The translations under genes and the position numbers were made by a program. The notes under the pieces were generated by a model. That model did no database searches. It saw nothing but the letters and a program-made list of their open reading frames with translations, and was not told where the DNA came from. From Parastagonospora avenae f. sp. tritici 18332-5 (taxonomy: Eukaryota; Ascomycota; Dothideomycetes; Pleosporales; Phaeosphaeriaceae), in assembly GCA_022559985.1 (NCBI GenBank), contig JAFJTR010000025.1:186001-250000 (forward strand): a stretch of 64,000 nt of DNA, written 5' to 3'. Below are positions 11,611 through 23,620 of this stretch, piece by piece (the first letter of the stretch is position 1; every line of letters starts with the position of its first letter).

Positions 11611-12912
11611 CTACACTACAAACACATCACTCACCTTCACCACCTGCCCAGTAGCTATCGACTTGTTCGCGCATATGCCTGTCAGTATCGACAAAGCCCC
11701 GTCAATGTGACTGGCAGCTCGCATATCCCGGTTGATCTCCGCACCGCGCTCACCAAAAAGATCTGCTAGCAGTACTTCATCACCTCCGCCATGCGCACCA
11801 ACACTATCAGGGATCTCGATATCGACTGGTTTCTCGAAAAGCTTCCGCAGAGTGATCGTGCGGCTCTCGAGCGACCCTTCCAAGGATTGGTCACCGCCAC
11901 TATTCACATAGCTGTTCTCCACCACTTCGACTTCAAGACGACCACCAGTGCCATTGAACGACACGCGGAAGCCTTCCCACGGCGCATAAGCGGTGAGACT
12001 ATAAGTAAGCACAGCGCCATTCGCGTATCGCACCAGCAAATTCATGGTGTCTTCGATGCTGATGCCGTCACCAAAGACCGACTGATCGCGATAGTACGCA
12101 TCCTCATGCTCAGCATCGAGATACATCTTCTTCAGCTTCTCATTGCTCTCCAAATGCAAAGCGAACGGATCCCTTTTCGCGACTTCGCTCCCATGCGCCC
12201 GCGCATAGAACTCAGTCACACCACGCCTCTCCGCATTCTCGCGCCCATAGAACTTCAAATCGCCCTGCGCATACACCGTTGCCGGCCGTGAGTTGAGCCA
12301 GAAATTCACGAGGTCGAAATGGTGCGTCGATTTATGCACGAGCAATCCGCCATTGTTCCGTTTGTCTCGGTGCCAGCGCCGGAAGTAGTCTGCGCCGTGC
12401 GATGTGTTGAGCATCCACTCAAAGTGTATGCTCGTCACTTCGCCTATGGCGCCGGATCGGAGGAGCTCCCACACTTTGGTGTTGTGCGGTGCGTAGCGGT
12501 AGTTGAAGGTCACGCGGACTTTGCGTCCTGTTCGCTCGACGGCGTCGAAGATCTCCTTGCATCGCGGTGCGTCGACGGTCATGGGCTTTTCGGTCACGAC
12601 GTTGCATCCTAGCTCCAGGGCGCGCACGATGTAGATGTTGTGTGTGCGGTCGATGGTGGTTACGATGACTTCATCTGGTTTTGTGTCCTGGATCATGCGA
12701 TCGAAGTCTTTGGCATTGTAGGTCGGAACTGAGGCATGGCCGAGGGACTGCAGTTGTTCATTTGCGAAATCAAGACGTGTCTGATTCGTGTCGCATAGTG
12801 CTACTATTACTGAAGTCGCTTTGTAGGTTGTTGCGATTGCGGAGTAGAAGAAGGAAGAACGACCGCCGGTGCCAATCAGGGCATATTTCTTTTGCTTCAA
12901 AGTTTCTGCCAT
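11611..12912 (-). CDS. Gfo/Idh/MocA-family NAD(P)-dependent oxidoreductase
   Basis: Single exon of 433 aa. The N-terminal Rossmann fold has the nucleotide motif ALIGTGGRSSFF (GxGGR form). The family EKP motif is in CNVVTEKPM near residue 110, where the Lys is the usual catalytic residue. KSTHHFDLVNFW supplies the conserved His pair of the substrate domain. Members act on sugars, inositols or glycosides, and the substrate cannot be read from sequence. The gene is divergent from a DAL5-type permease, with 619 nt between start codons, so the two may share regulation and serve uptake and oxidation of one compound. That link is inference. The frame is intact throughout. Confidence 0.88.
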   Translation of the reverse strand: MAETLKQKKYALIGTGGRSSFFYSAIATTYKATSVIVALCDTNQTRLDFANEQLQSLGHASVPTYNAKDFDRMIQDTKPDEVIVTTIDRTHNIYIVRALELGCNVVTEKPMTVDAPRCKEIFDAVERTGRKVRVTFNYRYAPHNTKVWELLRSGAIGEVTSIHFEWMLNTSHGADYFRRWHRDKRNNGGLLVHKSTHHFDLVNFWLNSRPATVYAQGDLKFYGRENAERRGVTEFYARAHGSEVAKRDPFALHLESNEKLKKMYLDAEHEDAYYRDQSVFGDGISIEDTMNLLVRYANGAVLTYSLTAYAPWEGFRVSFNGTGGRLEVEVVENSYVNSGGDQSLEGSLESRTITLRKLFEKPVDIEIPDSVGAHGGGDEVLLADLFGERGAEINRDMRAASHIDGALSILTGICANKSIATGQVVKVSDVFVV

Positions 12913-13531
12913 GATTGCTATCGATTTTCGAACTTGAGTTATACTGAAATGTTCAGATAATTAAGATGGGTGAGTTATCCAGAGCATCGGTACTCGGCCG
13001 AACAAGGCCCGAAGCGCACATCCTATCTACTTTGACATGCGGGGAAGACACCTCACTGTCAACTATTGTGCAGAGATGGGCTGACTGTGCCCCTGTCGAT
13101 GAGCGGTGTCCTTGCACATCGAGTTACGTCCTAGACGGCGTTCGACAAATGCGAGCTAGCATATGACTCGATTTGAGTTCTGCTAATGGCCAAAGTTTAA
13201 TAAGGATGCGAAACGATGTCCCTGAAGGTTATCGAGCAGCTTATACGTGGATTTCATACTCTTCCAAGGGATGCACCATGTCGAAGGATGAGTTGGGCCC
13301 CAGGATCTGGTTACCCGGAGCAAAGGCCATTCTTCGGTAGCACCTGACCGGGTGTGGAAATGATAAAGAAGAAGTATGCGCCGTAGCGCTTCTTCGCCGC
13401 TGTACCACGAAGGGCGGAAACCATAGTCAAACATCAGGGAGGCTATTTAACAGCCTCAGGCTATGCACAGTTTGGATTGGCTGCGAACACGACGTCAAGG
13501 CCATCGTTATTCTCCATTGTATTCCGCGGTA
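12913..13531. promoter_or_regulatory. Divergent promoter, oxidoreductase / DAL5-type permease
   Basis: These 619 nt lie between the two start codons and hold no supported gene. Reading frames here are short and without family resemblance. The region is the likely shared control region of the pair. Confidence 0.4.
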
Positions 13532-15184
13532 ATGGCGACACCTCAAGATGAGAAAGACGCCATTACACATATCGAGCAGACGGCGCAAACAACCTCTACA
13601 CTAAAGGTCGATGCTGCAGCCAAGTTCCTCGAAAACGCTCGCGTCGAAAACGTCTCCTTCACGTATAAGGAAGAGCGTGCAGTCCTCAAGCGCATCGATC
13701 TCCGCGTCCTGCCACTCCTACTCGGCGCATACTTCTTTCAGCAACTCGACAAATCCAGCCTGTCTTACGTCTCCATCTTCGGCATACAGAAAGATGCAGG
13801 ACTGGTTGGAAGGCAGTACTCATGGCTTAGTTCTATCCTCTACCTCGCGCAGTTGGTCATGCAACCCCTCGCGGCCTTCCTCCTCGTCAAGCTTCCGACT
13901 GGGAAAGTCATCGCTGGCGCGGTACTCCTGTGGGGCTCAAGTCTGGCTATAATGTCTGCATGCACCAGTTTCCATAGTCTCCTTGGACTGAGGTTCTTAC
14001 TGGGTAGTTTCGAGGCTATGATTGCGCCTGCATGTGTCGCCGCTACGACAATGTGGTGGAGACGTAGCGAGCAGACATTGCGGACTGCGTCTTGGAACGC
14101 GATGAATGGGGTTACATTCATCGTTGGCTCCCTATTCACTTATGGACTTGGCCACATCCACAGTAACACGTTGTACAAGTATCAGATCATCTTCCTCTTC
14201 TGCGGTCTCCTGACCATCCTATATGGCTTCGTTGTCCTGTTCTTCATGCCCGACTCGCCAATGTCCGCGAAATACCTGACAGACCGCGAAAAGGTCATCG
14301 CAACAGAGCGCTTGAGAGCGAACCAAATGGGCGTACAATCCGGCGTTTGGAAGTGGGACCAAGTACGCGAGACATTCCTCGACCTGAAAACATGGTGCTG
14401 GTTCGTCATCATCGTCGCCATCTCGTAAGTCACACTCCTTGACGCAAAGCATCCACTTACACCAATCCTCAGAATCGCAAGCGGCGGCATCGGCACCTTC
14501 GGCAACCTGATCATCAAGGACTTCGGCTACACCAACTTCGAAGCCATCCTCTTCAACATCCCGCTCGGCGCGATACAAATCATCGCCATCCTCGGCTCTA
14601 GCTGGGGCGCCACGACGTTCAAATGTAAAGGCCTGGCCATAGCGCTGGTGTCGATTCTGCCGACCGTCGGAACGGTCATGATGCTGACGGTTCCGCGCCG
14701 ACACAAGGGCGTGCTGCTGTTTGGATACTACCTTGTATCCTGCCTCGCGGCCATCACGCCGATTATATATACATGGCACATTCAAAATACGGCCGGCGAT
14801 ACGAAGAAGAAATGCACATCTGCGGTGGTGTTTGTCGGCATGTGTGCGGGTAACGTCATCGGCCCGCTGCTTTTCTCGCTCGACGATGCGCCGCTGTATC
14901 GACCGGGTCTTAGTGCGAGTCTGGTCATGTTTGTAATCGTGGGGGTCGTTTCGTTGCTGATTCCGATATATCTGGCGCTGCTCAATAGACGGCATGCGAA
15001 GAGGAGAGAGGAGATGGGTAAGGCGGCGGTGAGGGTGGATGAGAGTATGTTGGAGAAGGCGGATATGGCACATGGGAAGGGCGTGGATGTGGAAGAGGGT
15101 GGAAGGAGGCAAGGGCAGGAGGCGGATAACGGATTCAGCGACTTGACTGACATGCAGAACGAGGACTTCATATACGTATACTAG
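13532..15184 (+). CDS. Major facilitator transporter, anion:cation symporter (allantoate permease, DAL5-like) family
   Basis: Two exons (13532-14424 and 14473-15184) joined across a 48-nt intron (GTAAGT...CTCAG) encode 534 aa. I chose the ATG at 13532 (MATPQDEKD). An in-frame ATG 23 codons upstream would add a non-conserved extension. The layout is typical of the ACS family. A cytoplasmic N-terminus leads to LKRIDLRVLPLL, then YFFQQLDKSSLSYVSIFGI at the first span, about 12 predicted spans, a long central loop with FFMPDSPMSAKYLTDREK, and an acidic C-terminal tail. Relatives carry allantoate, nicotinate, pantothenate or other organic anions, and the substrate here is unknown. Divergence from the oxidoreductase gene suggests a small catabolic module. 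Confidence 0.87.
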
Positions 15185-15227
15185 GTGGACATAGCACCAA
15201 CTTCTAAATTTCAGGTCTTCCGCCATA

Positions 15228-16909
15228 CTATTCGCTATCTCTCGGGCTGATCATGTTCATTGCCAGACGAGCCCCTACCCCACACGATAATATCCTGCAA
15301 GAGCTGCCAAACTCCCGCATCAACTTTTCGGAGCCGGGGCGGGCTGCTGCTGCTCTCCCCAAACATCCATGGAGCTCCTCCAGTTTCTTTCGGTCCCTCT
15401 CTTCAATCTCTGCCTGCAAATTATCAAGCTTAATTTGCATTCTTTGCGTACGGCAACGAGTCTCGCTTCTTATGACCCTTCTGCCGGCTCGGAAACGGCG
15501 TCCGAGGCGTTGTCACATCTGCCCTTCATGCCCTGCGTCTCTGCAACCCTGGCCTTTTCCCAATGGCCTTGCTTGATGCGAAATTCTCTGCACCCGGCCC
15601 AAAAGGCATGTTAATCTCACACAGTCCAGTCCTTCATGTCAGCGCTGCCGCTCTTCAGCCCTGGCGCGTGAGCATTGAAGCCACCTCCTGTGGAGTGGAA
15701 GCTGTCACCTATAAAAGCGAACAACAGCTCACCCAGTCGGACCTCTGCTTCGCTTGCGAAGTAGCACAACGGGAAGCAGTGCATTTTGAACATCCCTGGG
15801 AACAGGGTCTCGAGAATGCTGGCCACGAGGTTCGCCAGGAACGCTGAGTCTTCTTCCAGGTGACTGTTCCAACCCTTCGCGCCATCCAGAGTGCTTCTGA
15901 TGTACTTCAGTGGTCGACCTAAAGGCGTTTCCATGTCTTGTGCGACAACAAGACGCAGACGTTCACCGAGGCCTTGGCAGAATTGGTCTACAATCTCGAT
16001 GCGACCCTGTACAAGTCGGCGCACCCCATTCTTCGTCTTGCATAGGAAAAAATGTTTACCACGGCGGGTATGTGCCCAGGTAGAGCGCTTCTCCAGGACA
16101 TTGTCGACATACAGTCCTTAGCCATTCACGAGCCGTGGGAGCCAGGGCAACACCGTCAGAAGCGCTGCCAAAGACGATGGAGTGTACCATTGGTGCGCCC
16201 TACTAACCTTGTAACGTCCATGGAGCATCTCGGCGGAACAGCTCCGCCAGAGGTGAGGCATTTGAGTCACGGTCCTAAAGTACAGTACCAGAGATGAAAG
16301 ACCTGAGCAGCTCCCGCAGCACGCTCCACAGTATGTTCAGACCTCTCATGCGCCACTCTACCTCGCTGATTTCTGTTGCCAGTGGATGACTAAGTTTCTC
16401 AGCATGGTGTCGTGCGAGGAGTACGGCAGCCATGCTGGCTTCCTTAATCGCGCGGTCATAACGCATGCGGCAATTCAACTGGCATTGAAAGGCTTCAGCT
16501 CGTCGTCAAGGTCATGGTCCTCATGGCTAAGATCTTCACCATCACTGTCGACACTCGATATGGCAATCGGGTGATCATAGGTGGGAGCGGACAAAGAGTG
16601 GAGTGATGACGACAACGGAAGATACCCTTTCCATTCGAGGGAGCGCATTGTGCCTCTCAGAGCGTGCCCTCGAGAGCTTGCGGTATTGCTCTCGACGATA
16701 AGCCGTCGAGAGCTTCCGAACTTACTCTCTTGCAGATCATCCTCCGACTGCGGTGAGAGGACGCCCTCCGTCGATGTTTGAGTTGCCACGGCGGGCTGTG
16801 ATCGCCACTCTTGCGAAGCCTGAGTGTGTGGCTTCAGCGACAATGACTTCAAGTCGATACCATCTTCCGACGACGGTGCACTTGGCCCCATGTCGTCTCC
16901 TGGTGGCAT
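15228..16909 (-). pseudogene. Decayed gene of unknown family, about 550 codons
   Basis: Coding-like sequence can be followed on the minus strand from the ATG at 16909 (MPPGDDMGPS) to the stop at 15228, but with many lesions. There is a 1-nt deletion near 16485. In-frame stops lie at 16275-16277 (TAG), 16118-16120 (TAA), 15617-15619 (TGA), 15611-15613 (TAA) and 15470-15472 (TAA). There is also a 1-nt insertion near 16218 and a further frame change before 15440. Between the lesions the reading is convincing, for example RLVQGRIEIVDQFCQGLGER and an acidic coiled tail KLDNLQAEIEERDRKK. Each stop could come from CAG, CAA or CGA by one C-to-T change. I do not recognise the parent family. The alternative is a multi-intron gene, but no usable splice pairs bridge the stops. 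Confidence 0.5.
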
Positions 16910-17391
16910 TTTTGCGTGGATGGTGGTGAGTGAAGGTTGTCAGCCGAGCGGGGTTCTGAGGTGAGGTCAGGGTCTGCTGGTGGTGCCTTCCTCTCTCGAG
17001 CTGTGCAGCTTGTGTCGTCACGTCACATGTGAGCTCCAAGATTGGATTCCAGATTTTACACAGCTCGATCAACGCTGGAAGTTTCTTATCACGCATTCGA
17101 CTAGAATCCATGAAATTGGACTGTCTCTCAAATCATACAAACGCGAGCTACATCGTTGATGGTGCTGAGAGGTGCTTCGAGAGTGCCTTTCCCGTGTAGC
17201 AGGATGGCGCTTGCTTCGCATGTCGCTAGCAAAATCATTCCTACCTCGACTTCGAAACGCACTTGGTGACGCCAGGTGCGGCGAGATACCTGCCTGGAGG
17301 TGAAGAGGTAGCCTGTATGTATTCAAAGATCTCTATAGAGGTAGTCAGAGCATCCTATAGCTGCGTATATCTTCAGGCTCCTCGGAACTGA
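16910..17391. other. Intergenic region, no gene seen
   Basis: The 480 nt between the decayed gene and the next hypothetical frame hold only short frames without recognisable features. Confidence 0.3.
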
Positions 17392-17856
17392 TCATAAGTA
17401 TACCTCCAAGACTATTATCCTATGCCCTGTAGGTGCATAGCGGGCAATGATGTCGGCCTTGATCTCATCCACGAGATGACGCTCTGACTCGCGACATACC
17501 TCGTCAGTGAGGAAGTCCATTCCATGGTCGCGAATACGTTCGTTCCGCCGTATGCATTCAGTGGGATATGTACGTTCAGTCCAGTGTGAGCATGCTATAT
17601 CTTTTGTTGCGCCGCATTTGCGCTGCTTTTTTCTTTTTCTACATGATAGGTAGCGGAGCCTTGATACCACTGTTGTGTGCATGGTAAAGATATCGACGAT
17701 ATCCTCTTCTGGCTGCTGTATGTTGCGAGCCTGCACATTCCAAACCTCGCTGAAACCGCCATCGGACATTTTGTAGTCTTGTAGCGAAGCGCCGTCTTCG
17801 ATCAACCCGTAGTGGCGAATATCTGGGCTGTAGAAGGGTAAATTTGAGCCATGCAT
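17392..17856 (-). CDS. Hypothetical protein, doubtful gene
   Basis: An open frame of 154 aa begins with MHGSNLPFYS and ends in IIVLEVYL. The C-terminal third (DFLTDEVCRESERHLVDEIK) looks protein-like. The centre is a Lys/Arg-rich run (RKRKKQRK) that may be intronic. Its ATG overlaps, on the other strand, the start of the decayed small gene at 17855. No family is recognised. It may be a chance frame or another gene remnant. Confidence 0.25.
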   Translation of the reverse strand: MHGSNLPFYSPDIRHYGLIEDGASLQDYKMSDGGFSEVWNVQARNIQQPEEDIVDIFTMHTTVVSRLRYLSCRKRKKQRKCGATKDIACSHWTERTYPTECIRRNERIRDHGMDFLTDEVCRESERHLVDEIKADIIARYAPTGHRIIVLEVYL

Positions 17857-18209
17857 GGCCTCGTCGAAGTTTTGTTGACCACAACATCATCGATAAGGTC
17901 TACGCTGATGGTCTGAACGAAGCAGCAGATCTCTACAACAGCGACCGCTTGCGCGAATGTACTGACAAGACTCGCGCCCTTCGCGCTGATGGCGCTATAC
18001 AGAGATACCGCCACATTAAGGCCCTCATCCCGTTGTCTTCAACACTAGGCGACTAGGTAGAAACGAACCAGTGTTACGTCGAGGCGGAGGGCATGTGGCG
18101 TGTGATTAGACGTTGGAATCCAGAGGGTCGGGATCTGGGGCTGAATGTGTATATGAAACAAATGCGCAAGTTGTTGCACGAAGTGGGTGCCGAGTTGGAA
18201 AAGCTATGA
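17855..18209 (+). pseudogene. Decayed small TPR-like protein gene
   Basis: A gene of about 117 codons is readable from the ATG at 17855 to the TGA at 18207-18209, with two lesions. There is one extra T in a T run near 17870-17873. There is also an in-frame TAG at 18054-18056 where the reading GD-stop-VETNQCYVEAE suggests an original Trp (TGG). The core, with LYNSDRLRECTDKTRAL, IQRYRHIKALI and MWRVIRRWNPEGRDLGL, resembles small tetratricopeptide-like proteins that are present in many copies in some Dothideomycetes. That resemblance is from memory. The function of the family is unknown to me. Confidence 0.55.
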
Positions 18210-18597
18210 AGTCTGTTTAGGCTTGTGTGTAAGATAACGATTACGCTCTAACAATAGTTGAAGTTCAAGCAGAACACGCGCGATTTTTTACTGCACCTGG
18301 TGGCGCCAAAGTGGAAATAATAGCGTACGATTGTCTAGTGGGTATAAGACGGTCTATCACTGTCTATAACATGCCGCAAATATGCGGAAAAGAGAGACGC
18401 AAGCGATGCTCCGAAACAAATGAAAAGCCAATCTGCTTTCAGTATTCCTCCTCCCTTGCAGAGGCAATATCCGCGTTGCGCTCTTGACGACTGATGCGTC
18501 GGGTATCTTTCCTCCTCACGTACTCAGTACTGCATCGCACACGGTGCGCATACTCGCAATCATGGCGACCTGCGCTTTCGCTAACAATGCAAAGCCC
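18210..18597. other. Intergenic region, no gene seen
   Basis: These 388 nt, AT-richer than the flanks, follow the decayed small gene. They presumably include the 3' UTR of the sugar transporter on the minus strand. Confidence 0.3.
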
Positions 18598-20339
18598 TTA
18601 AACTTGGGCGGGCTGCTGGGGCAGAAGGTCCTCTTGACGACGGTTCTTCTCCTTGATTGAGCCATCGGATGAACCAGCCTCTTCGTCATGCATGTCGACT
18701 CCGAGCTCACGGGAGTACTGTGCGATCTCTGCCTCCTCGAGCATAGGCAGTTCCTTGGCTGCGAGCACGTAGCTCTTGTTCTCGATGAAACCCTTGGCGA
18801 AGATCAAGTCAATCTCCTCGAGGGAACGGCCGGAAGTCTCTGGGTAGAAGAAGTAAATGACCGGGAAGAAGCAGGCGTTAAGTGCGGCGAAGAACAGATA
18901 AGTTCCCCATCCAATGCTGTCGATAAGGACCGGTGTGATCATGACAATGAAGAAGTTCCAGAGCCTAGATGTCTGAAGTCAGTGTTTGTCTCACATATAG
19001 TTCGTATATATGGTTTACGTACCAGTTGTTAATTGTGCTGAAAGCGTTGGCCTTCGCGCGGGTCTTGAGAGGGTTGATCTCGGCGGGGTACAACCAGGGA
19101 AGCGGCAGCCATGTAGCACCGAAAAAGGCAATGTAGATGAACAGACCGACAGCAGCACCGTTGGCAGCGCCAGTCTCAGACGGGGGAATAAGGCAGGCGA
19201 AGGTAAGAACCATGGCCAAGCATTGTCCAACGGTACCAATCAGGAAGAGCTTGCGGCGACCGACGCGCTCAACGACGAACCAGGATGTAGTCGCGAAGAT
19301 GGCGTAGACAACCATGTTGACGCCTCCCAAAAGAAGGGCGAGGTTGTGGTCGGTGCCGAGGGCGTTCTGGCACAGAATGGGGAAATAGTAGATGACAGCG
19401 TTGCAACCCGACAACTGCTGCATGAATTGCGAAGAGGCTCCGAGGATCATGCGGCGGAAGTACTGGGTCTTGCCATTGGTGAAGAGAAGCTTGGTAGGGA
19501 CCTTGCCGCCACCGCCAGCCTTGCGAACAGCATCCTTGATAACACCCATCTGGAGCAGGACCTCGGGGTCATCACGACGGAGGCCGTTCAGACCAGCAAG
19601 AATTGTCGCAGCTTCTTCCTCGCGGTGATGGGTGAGGAGCCATCGCGGTGATTCGGGCAATTGAACCATCAAAGCAATGACAATGAATGCGAACACACAC
19701 TGGAAAGCGATGGGAAATCTCCAGGTAAAGTCATCGGGGCCGTAGAGACAGCCGTAATCGATCCAGTAGGCGATAAGCGTACCAATGGCAACCATGCTGC
19801 CCTCGACGCAAATGACCTTTCCTCGGTTCTTGGCCTTGCAACATCTTATTGTATGTTAGTATCTTCGCAGAATGCAGCGTCGATAAAACTTACTCAGCTT
19901 GGTAGGTGGGGATAGTCGATGTGTTGATACCGTTACCAATACCAGTGATACAACGTCCAATGACAAATTGAGCGGTAGCGCCGCCATTAGGGGGCACAGT
20001 TGCAATCTGGATAATGACACCGATGATCATGACGAAAGCACCAAGGAAGATGGACTTGCGACGACCGAGTTTGTCGCCGAAGAGGAAGATGAAGACGGCG
20101 CCCAAGAAGCATCCGACGGCGTAGATGGAAACTACGAAACCTTCGTAGTTGGTGTCATGGACCTGAGGGAATGCTTCGGTGAAGGCGGGGGCGGAGATGA
20201 TACCACTCATGACACCTTGGTCGTAACCAAAGAGCAAGAAGTCGGTAGTCGCGACCATGGTGATGAGAACTTGAAGCATCCTACCGGATTGCCCCCAGTA
20301 GGTGGGCACTCCGGAGTCGTTGTCCTTTACGCCTGGCAT
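18598..20339 (-). CDS. MFS sugar (hexose) transporter
   Basis: Three exons (20339-19894, 19844-19023, 18964-18598) encode 544 aa. The introns are 49 and 58 nt (GTAAGT with an ACTAAC branch, and GTACGT). Sugar-porter signatures are all present: FGYDQGVMSG in the first span, GDKLGRRKS in loop 2-3, IGRCITGIGNG with IPTYQAE across the first junction, PESPRWL before the central loop, QQLSGCNAVIYYFP in span 7, INNWLWNF across the second junction, and PETSGRSLEEID after span 12. Twelve spans are expected in the plasma membrane, with proton-coupled or facilitated uptake of hexose or a related polyol. The frame is intact. The first exon boundary falls inside the conserved QAEC motif, which fixes it firmly. 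Confidence 0.92.
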
Positions 20340-23300
20340 GGTGAAGGATTGTCAAAACAACAAAAAGCTGGAGTGAGATACGGGGGATTCTGAGCGGGGA
20401 GAGGATGCCTTTAAAAGATGATCCTCATGTCCTCAAGAATACTTCAGCACACACCCAGCGTGGGATACCCACCGGCCGATCCACACCGAGTCCACATTTT
20501 CACCAGGTCGTCAGACACGTGGAGTAGACTAGATAACGATTTTTCCCAGTCTCTCGGGCTTGGCCTGGTGTTGCAACGCGGCGTGAGGTTTGCTGAGAAC
20601 GCGGCACAGATGAACTGTGGAGACCAGGCGAACCCAGCATGGTCCGTTGGTGGAGCAAGCCGCCTTGGGCCAATCTCGATGAGCATATCAGGACGCTTGG
20701 GGTGGAACAAGAGCGCTCGATAGGATTATTTTTGTGCTAGCTCGAGATTTCCACGCTTTGCGTCATGGTGAGTTGCTAACACCATGGTTAGGCGAACCCT
20801 GGAGATAAAAGCTGGAGCACTAGTCGCGGGCGGGACTGCCGACCAGTGAAGAGTAGCAACTGTAACAGTTTTTGTGCCGCATTTCATCCGATTACGCAGT
20901 TCGCGCCAGTTATGCAGGTACGCTGAGCTGTTGAAGACCCTGAAACTCGTTTACTCGTGCTCAGGTTCGGCCTTTCTGTGATTGCATCTGTCTTCGTTAC
21001 GAGAGATCGATGCATCTTCGTCTCAACATGACCACATTGACGTCACATGTCGGACGCTGATGCCATGCCATGCAGGGTCGGACCGGCCGTGCACATGCGG
21101 CGGCTCTGCAGCCTCTTCAGCTTGGCGCCGATCTTATCCGAGCCAAGATCTATCTAGCGCGCTCCCAAACGTGCGATGGTAACGGCGGTGACGATGTCCC
21201 GTTCTTGGGCGCGGCTACGCTACTGAAAAAGATGTTCAGAGCAGAGCCTCAGATGGAAATAAGGCCGGAGAACGGGACGTCATAGCTGTAAGAACGATTG
21301 CCATGCCAGGATTTTGCCGAGGAAGATCGTGCATTGAGAAGTCTTGGACGAAAGAATGCTTTCAGAGATGAAGCAACACTAGCAAGCAGAAGCATGCGGT
21401 AACTGCGGCTGGCATACGGACGCGGACGAGAGCCGTCTCCCATGGTTCTGACGGTGCTGATCACTATTTGTTATCGGCAGGTTGCGCGACTGAGTCGTCG
21501 TTGCAGCTTACATACGCAGAATTGGCCTTTCCATTTCGGGTAAGCCGACTCCAACCTCACCTCATATTCGCTCTTCAACCGCCCAAACTCCACACCTCCT
21601 TTACAGGTCCACAAGTATCCCAGTTGTTGCACACTCAACATGTGCTCTCACTCTTCAGGTAGCCAACCATGTTCATGAACGGTCCATTCATCCGCTACTA
21701 TCAGCTTACGCTTATCAAGCACCTCCGAATACCCTGCACTCTCAGATGTTGCTCGCACCTCGACGTTGTCGGTGAGTATTATCATCAAGAAGGAACTCTT
21801 TTCCAATCCGAGTAGGCAATATTTCACCTGGACCGCTTGCTATGAGTTGGGCATCGTATGTGAATCTCAACGGCTCAAAACCATGACTATGGTCCCCGAC
21901 CTGCTCGGTTCACGTACCGGTCAGACCAAAGACCCATCAATACCGGAGCACACCCCACTGATCTCGTTGCGGGTCTGCAACGCAAGGACTAATCTCTTCA
22001 CGGTCTCATAAATGGGCCCTCTCGGTTGCGAGCCGCGACGGGCGACAGCACATGAATGCTCCATGTTGAGGAAATCCACAGCTCTGGCACGCAAATGGAG
22101 AATTAGACTACCCCAACTTCCAGTCTCCGCGTCTGATCGCGGCTGCGGAATCTAAGGTTCCATGTGGATAGTCTTTCCAGATTGATAGGCCGACAACACA
22201 ACCTCTCATCTCGCAGCTTCGACTAGCTTAGGTCACGATTCATTCAGGCGGAACGAGCAACACCTTTGGCTTACGATGTACCGAGCTTTGGCTAACGCAA
22301 ACACTGACGTGTATTGGCCAGTGGGCTCGTAGCGCGCGACAGATTATGTTGCTAGGAACTGCCGTCACAACAACAGCCAAGAGATTCTCAGAAAAGTATA
22401 CTAACATGTACACCGCACACAACCACATCTGTTGCTTTGCGCGCGCTCGATGAATGACCGAGGCTCAAATTCAGTACGAGCCCCTCGGCCGTAACCGGGT
22501 GACAGAATTTGGGGCGCTCCACTTAGTATTGGCCCACTGTCTCACCCACACAAACGTGCGCCAGCTCCCACAGCCTACTTCTGGGGAAATCTCCTGCATG
22601 TGATGTTTGGACGTTGGGGAGAGATCAGCAAACAACGTCCCGCCTGACATATATTTCGTTTATGGCGCCTAAACGTCGTGCCTGAAGATCGCTGGGATCG
22701 TCTAAGAGTTCCATATAAGGAGCGGACGCGTCGTTCAAAAATTCGTCTAATTCCAATTGATCCTTCCATTTGCAAACTGCACGTCAGAAACACGCGCCCT
22801 CTGACAGACCGGACTCGTGACATGCGTTGGATCATAGAGAATAAGCTTGAAGTCGCAAAAAATCTTTATTATCACAGACTTCCAGGTTCCTCTTTTTCAA
22901 GTTCATCGAGACTTCGTCGTCACCAACTTGCTACTGTCATGCTCGGTTCCGGTCCCCACAAGCCTCTGAGTATAAACAACTAACTCGACATCCCGTACAT
23001 CATTAGACCATCGGAACAGTGAATTGTAAAGCGATCAATACACTGTTCCTATAGATTCGAGGCTTTGTCGTCTGCATATCGCACTTCATTCCTCTTGCTT
23101 TTGAGATTTTGGTCCGACTACAAAACTGCCTGGCTCAGTTCAAATGTCCTCTACATTATCTCTTCCCCAGGATCCGTCTTGCAATTACAGTCGAATCGGC
23201 TACTAGTCTTGACAGCCTCGGGAACGTGCTGCGCACGATGTTCTCTTCATGCTCAGTGGCGACGTTGAACTCAAGTCCTTCATGAGTACGAACAACATCA

Positions 23301-23620
23301 CTCCGATCACAGTGCACCGTTCTCAAAATGATGTAAGCATGAGTTGCGAGCTTGATTAGATCAATGATGGCTCATCTGTGCCAGGCGAATACATGAACTC
23401 TTAATCTACCATGTCAGCATTGCTGACAGTGCACATATAGTCGCAATATTATATAAACCAGTTTTCCCCTCCAGAATTCGAAAAGATCGTTAAAAAAAGG
23501 TCACTCATCTCATAGTCACTTCCGCAACTATCACGCATGAATTTTTTTACTCTTGAAATCATCTTGATATCGTCCACAACCTTATTAACCCACGACAATC
23601 CCAGAAATCTAATCCCCACC
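20340..23620. other. 3.3-kb gene desert
   Basis: No gene can be supported on either strand. Frames are short and interrupted. A few stretches (around 21.1-21.5 kb on both strands) look weakly coding, but neither strand is clearly better and no family is recognised. A 10-bp inverted repeat (21196-21205 and 21269-21278) lies there. I see no transposon termini or transposase fragments. Confidence 0.4.

Noticed and set aside
21196..21278. 10-bp inverted repeat GTCCCGTTCT / AGAACGGGAC with 63-nt loop
   Set aside because: It is too short and isolated to call a transposon terminus or terminator.
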